Below, in pieces: positions 63,440-64,000 of a DNA stretch of 64,000 nucleotides (positions are counted from its first letter, which is position 1; the number at the start of each line of letters is the position of its first letter). The stretch lies in assembly GCA_041589175.1 (NCBI GenBank), contig JBFHWF010000004.1, positions 1 through 64,000 on the forward strand. The letters run 5' to 3'. A program made the translations under genes and the position numbers. This stretch comes from SZUA-229 sp041589175 (GTDB lineage Bacteria; Pseudomonadota; Gammaproteobacteria; SZUA-229). Under the pieces are notes generated by a model, which made no database searches, was not told the DNA's origin, and worked only from the letters and a program-made list of their open reading frames with translations.

Positions 63440-64000
63440 TATTTTAGTACCTCGAATATTGCATTTCCCAGCTTATCAATTTCATCCGCTGTAATAATAT
63501 AGGGAGGCATGACATACACCAGTTTGCCGAATGGCCGGATCCACACGCCCTGATCAACCAGTGCCGGTTGCAACTGTTGCATGTTTACAGCCTGCCTGCA
63601 CTCTACAACACCAATTGCGCCCAGCACTCTAACTTCGGCAACAGCTTCCAGTGAAGCACACCTGCCCAGCGCCTGTTTCAGATTTTTTTCGATGCCTTGT
63701 ATCGTCTTCTGCCAGTCGGACGCCAGCAACAACCGAACACTGGCCAGTGATACTGCACAGGCCAGCGGGTTTGCCATAAAGGTTGGACCATGCATAAACA
63801 CACCTGGATTACCATTCGATATGGTCTCTGCAATATGCCCTGTTGTCAGCGTCGCCGCAAGACTCATATAGCCGCCGGTTAATGCCTTGCCAACACACAT
63901 AATATCAGGCGTTATACCTGCATGTTCACAGGCAAATAACTTCCCGGTTCGAGCAAAGCCTGTTGCAATTTCATCCAGTATCAGCAATACATCATATTCA
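63439..64000 (-). CDS. bioA: Adenosylmethionine-8-amino-7-oxononanoate aminotransferase, C-terminal part
   Basis: The frame is open through the right edge, so the 5' end is outside the window; 187 residues are visible. DEIATGFARTGKLFACEHAG, DIMCVGKALTGGYMSLAATL with the pyridoxal-binding Lys, and MHGPTFMANPLACAVSLAS are the BioA signature. It makes 7,8-diaminononanoate in biotin synthesis. It is translated into the Bax-like gene (TAATG). Confidence 0.93.
   Translation of the reverse strand, partial: EYDVLLILDEIATGFARTGKLFACEHAGITPDIMCVGKALTGGYMSLAATLTTGHIAETISNGNPGVFMHGPTFMANPLACAVSLASVRLLLASDWQKTIQGIEKNLKQALGRCASLEAVAEVRVLGAIGVVECRQAVNMQQLQPALVDQGVWIRPFGKLVYVMPPYIITADEIDKLGNAIFEVLK

Noticed and set aside
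1..64000. CRISPR array, tRNA, rRNA, insertion sequence or prophage
   Set aside because: No regularly spaced repeats, RNA gene motifs, transposase or integrase genes were seen while reading both strands.

Overview
The window looks like the chromosome of a gammaproteobacterium. It is gene-dense (no gap over about 200 bases), with moderate GC, and mostly housekeeping genes in short operons on both strands. Ordinary markers are hemB, aroE, hemW, hemN, ubiA, rluE, trmH, pyrE, bioB, bioF and bioA (cut by the right edge), rpmE, an exonuclease III and an RmuC protein. Several genes hint at sulfur metabolism: a TusA-type sulfur carrier, a DsrC/TusE-like protein, three rhodanese domains within 4.6 kb and a TauE/SafE exporter. 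A divergent phosphoribulokinase-family protein is also present. A relative of sulfur-oxidising Gammaproteobacteria is plausible, but no 16S gene is present and that placement is inference. No tRNA, rRNA, CRISPR array, prophage or insertion sequence was seen.

Layout. 0-8 kb: the 3' end of an unknown gene, a dihydrolipoamide-dehydrogenase-like flavoprotein, a divergent FecR / outer-membrane-barrel / thioredoxin group, a Sel1-repeat protein and a soluble lytic transglycosylase. 8-11 kb: small unknown proteins around a phosphoribulokinase-like gene with altered active-site residues, and a PilZ protein. 11-16.5 kb: RmuC, then an RND efflux pump with its membrane fusion protein. 16.7-25 kb: PfkB kinase, Rieske protein, two BASS-type transporters, YchJ, TusA, a TetR regulator, a periplasmic cyclophilin and a large receiver-PAS-GGDEF-EAL protein. 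25-29 kb: hemB-aroE, then a leftward group (rhodanese, DUF2914, gamma-carbonic anhydrase, unknown, ArsR-rhodanese).

The most interesting region is 28.5-34.7 kb. An ArsR-type regulator fused to a rhodanese domain is transcribed away from a tightly packed six-gene operon: a sterol-desaturase-family membrane hydroxylase, a TVP38/DedA-type membrane protein fused to rhodanese, an ArsS-type radical SAM protein, two glycosyltransferase-like proteins and the arsenite methyltransferase ArsM. A near-ideal inverted repeat lies between the two units. This is consistent with a dedicated organoarsenical (arsenosugar, perhaps arsenolipid) biosynthesis locus under thiol-responsive control.

34.8-64 kb: an orphan histidine kinase, glutathione reductase, ubiA, rluE, a 5'-3' exonuclease, malate dehydrogenase and malic enzyme, a secreted nuclease with rpmE, two DUF4124 proteins, hemW, an AmpG-like permease with no clear start codon, exonuclease III, pyrE, trmH, a diguanylate cyclase, comF, bioB-bioF, hemN, a YbaK deacylase, two related DUF6316-like small proteins, a MazG-like protein, the DsrC/TusE-like protein lacking the family cysteines, a FetAB-type transporter, an NfeD/SPFH pair, a Bax-like hydrolase and bioA.
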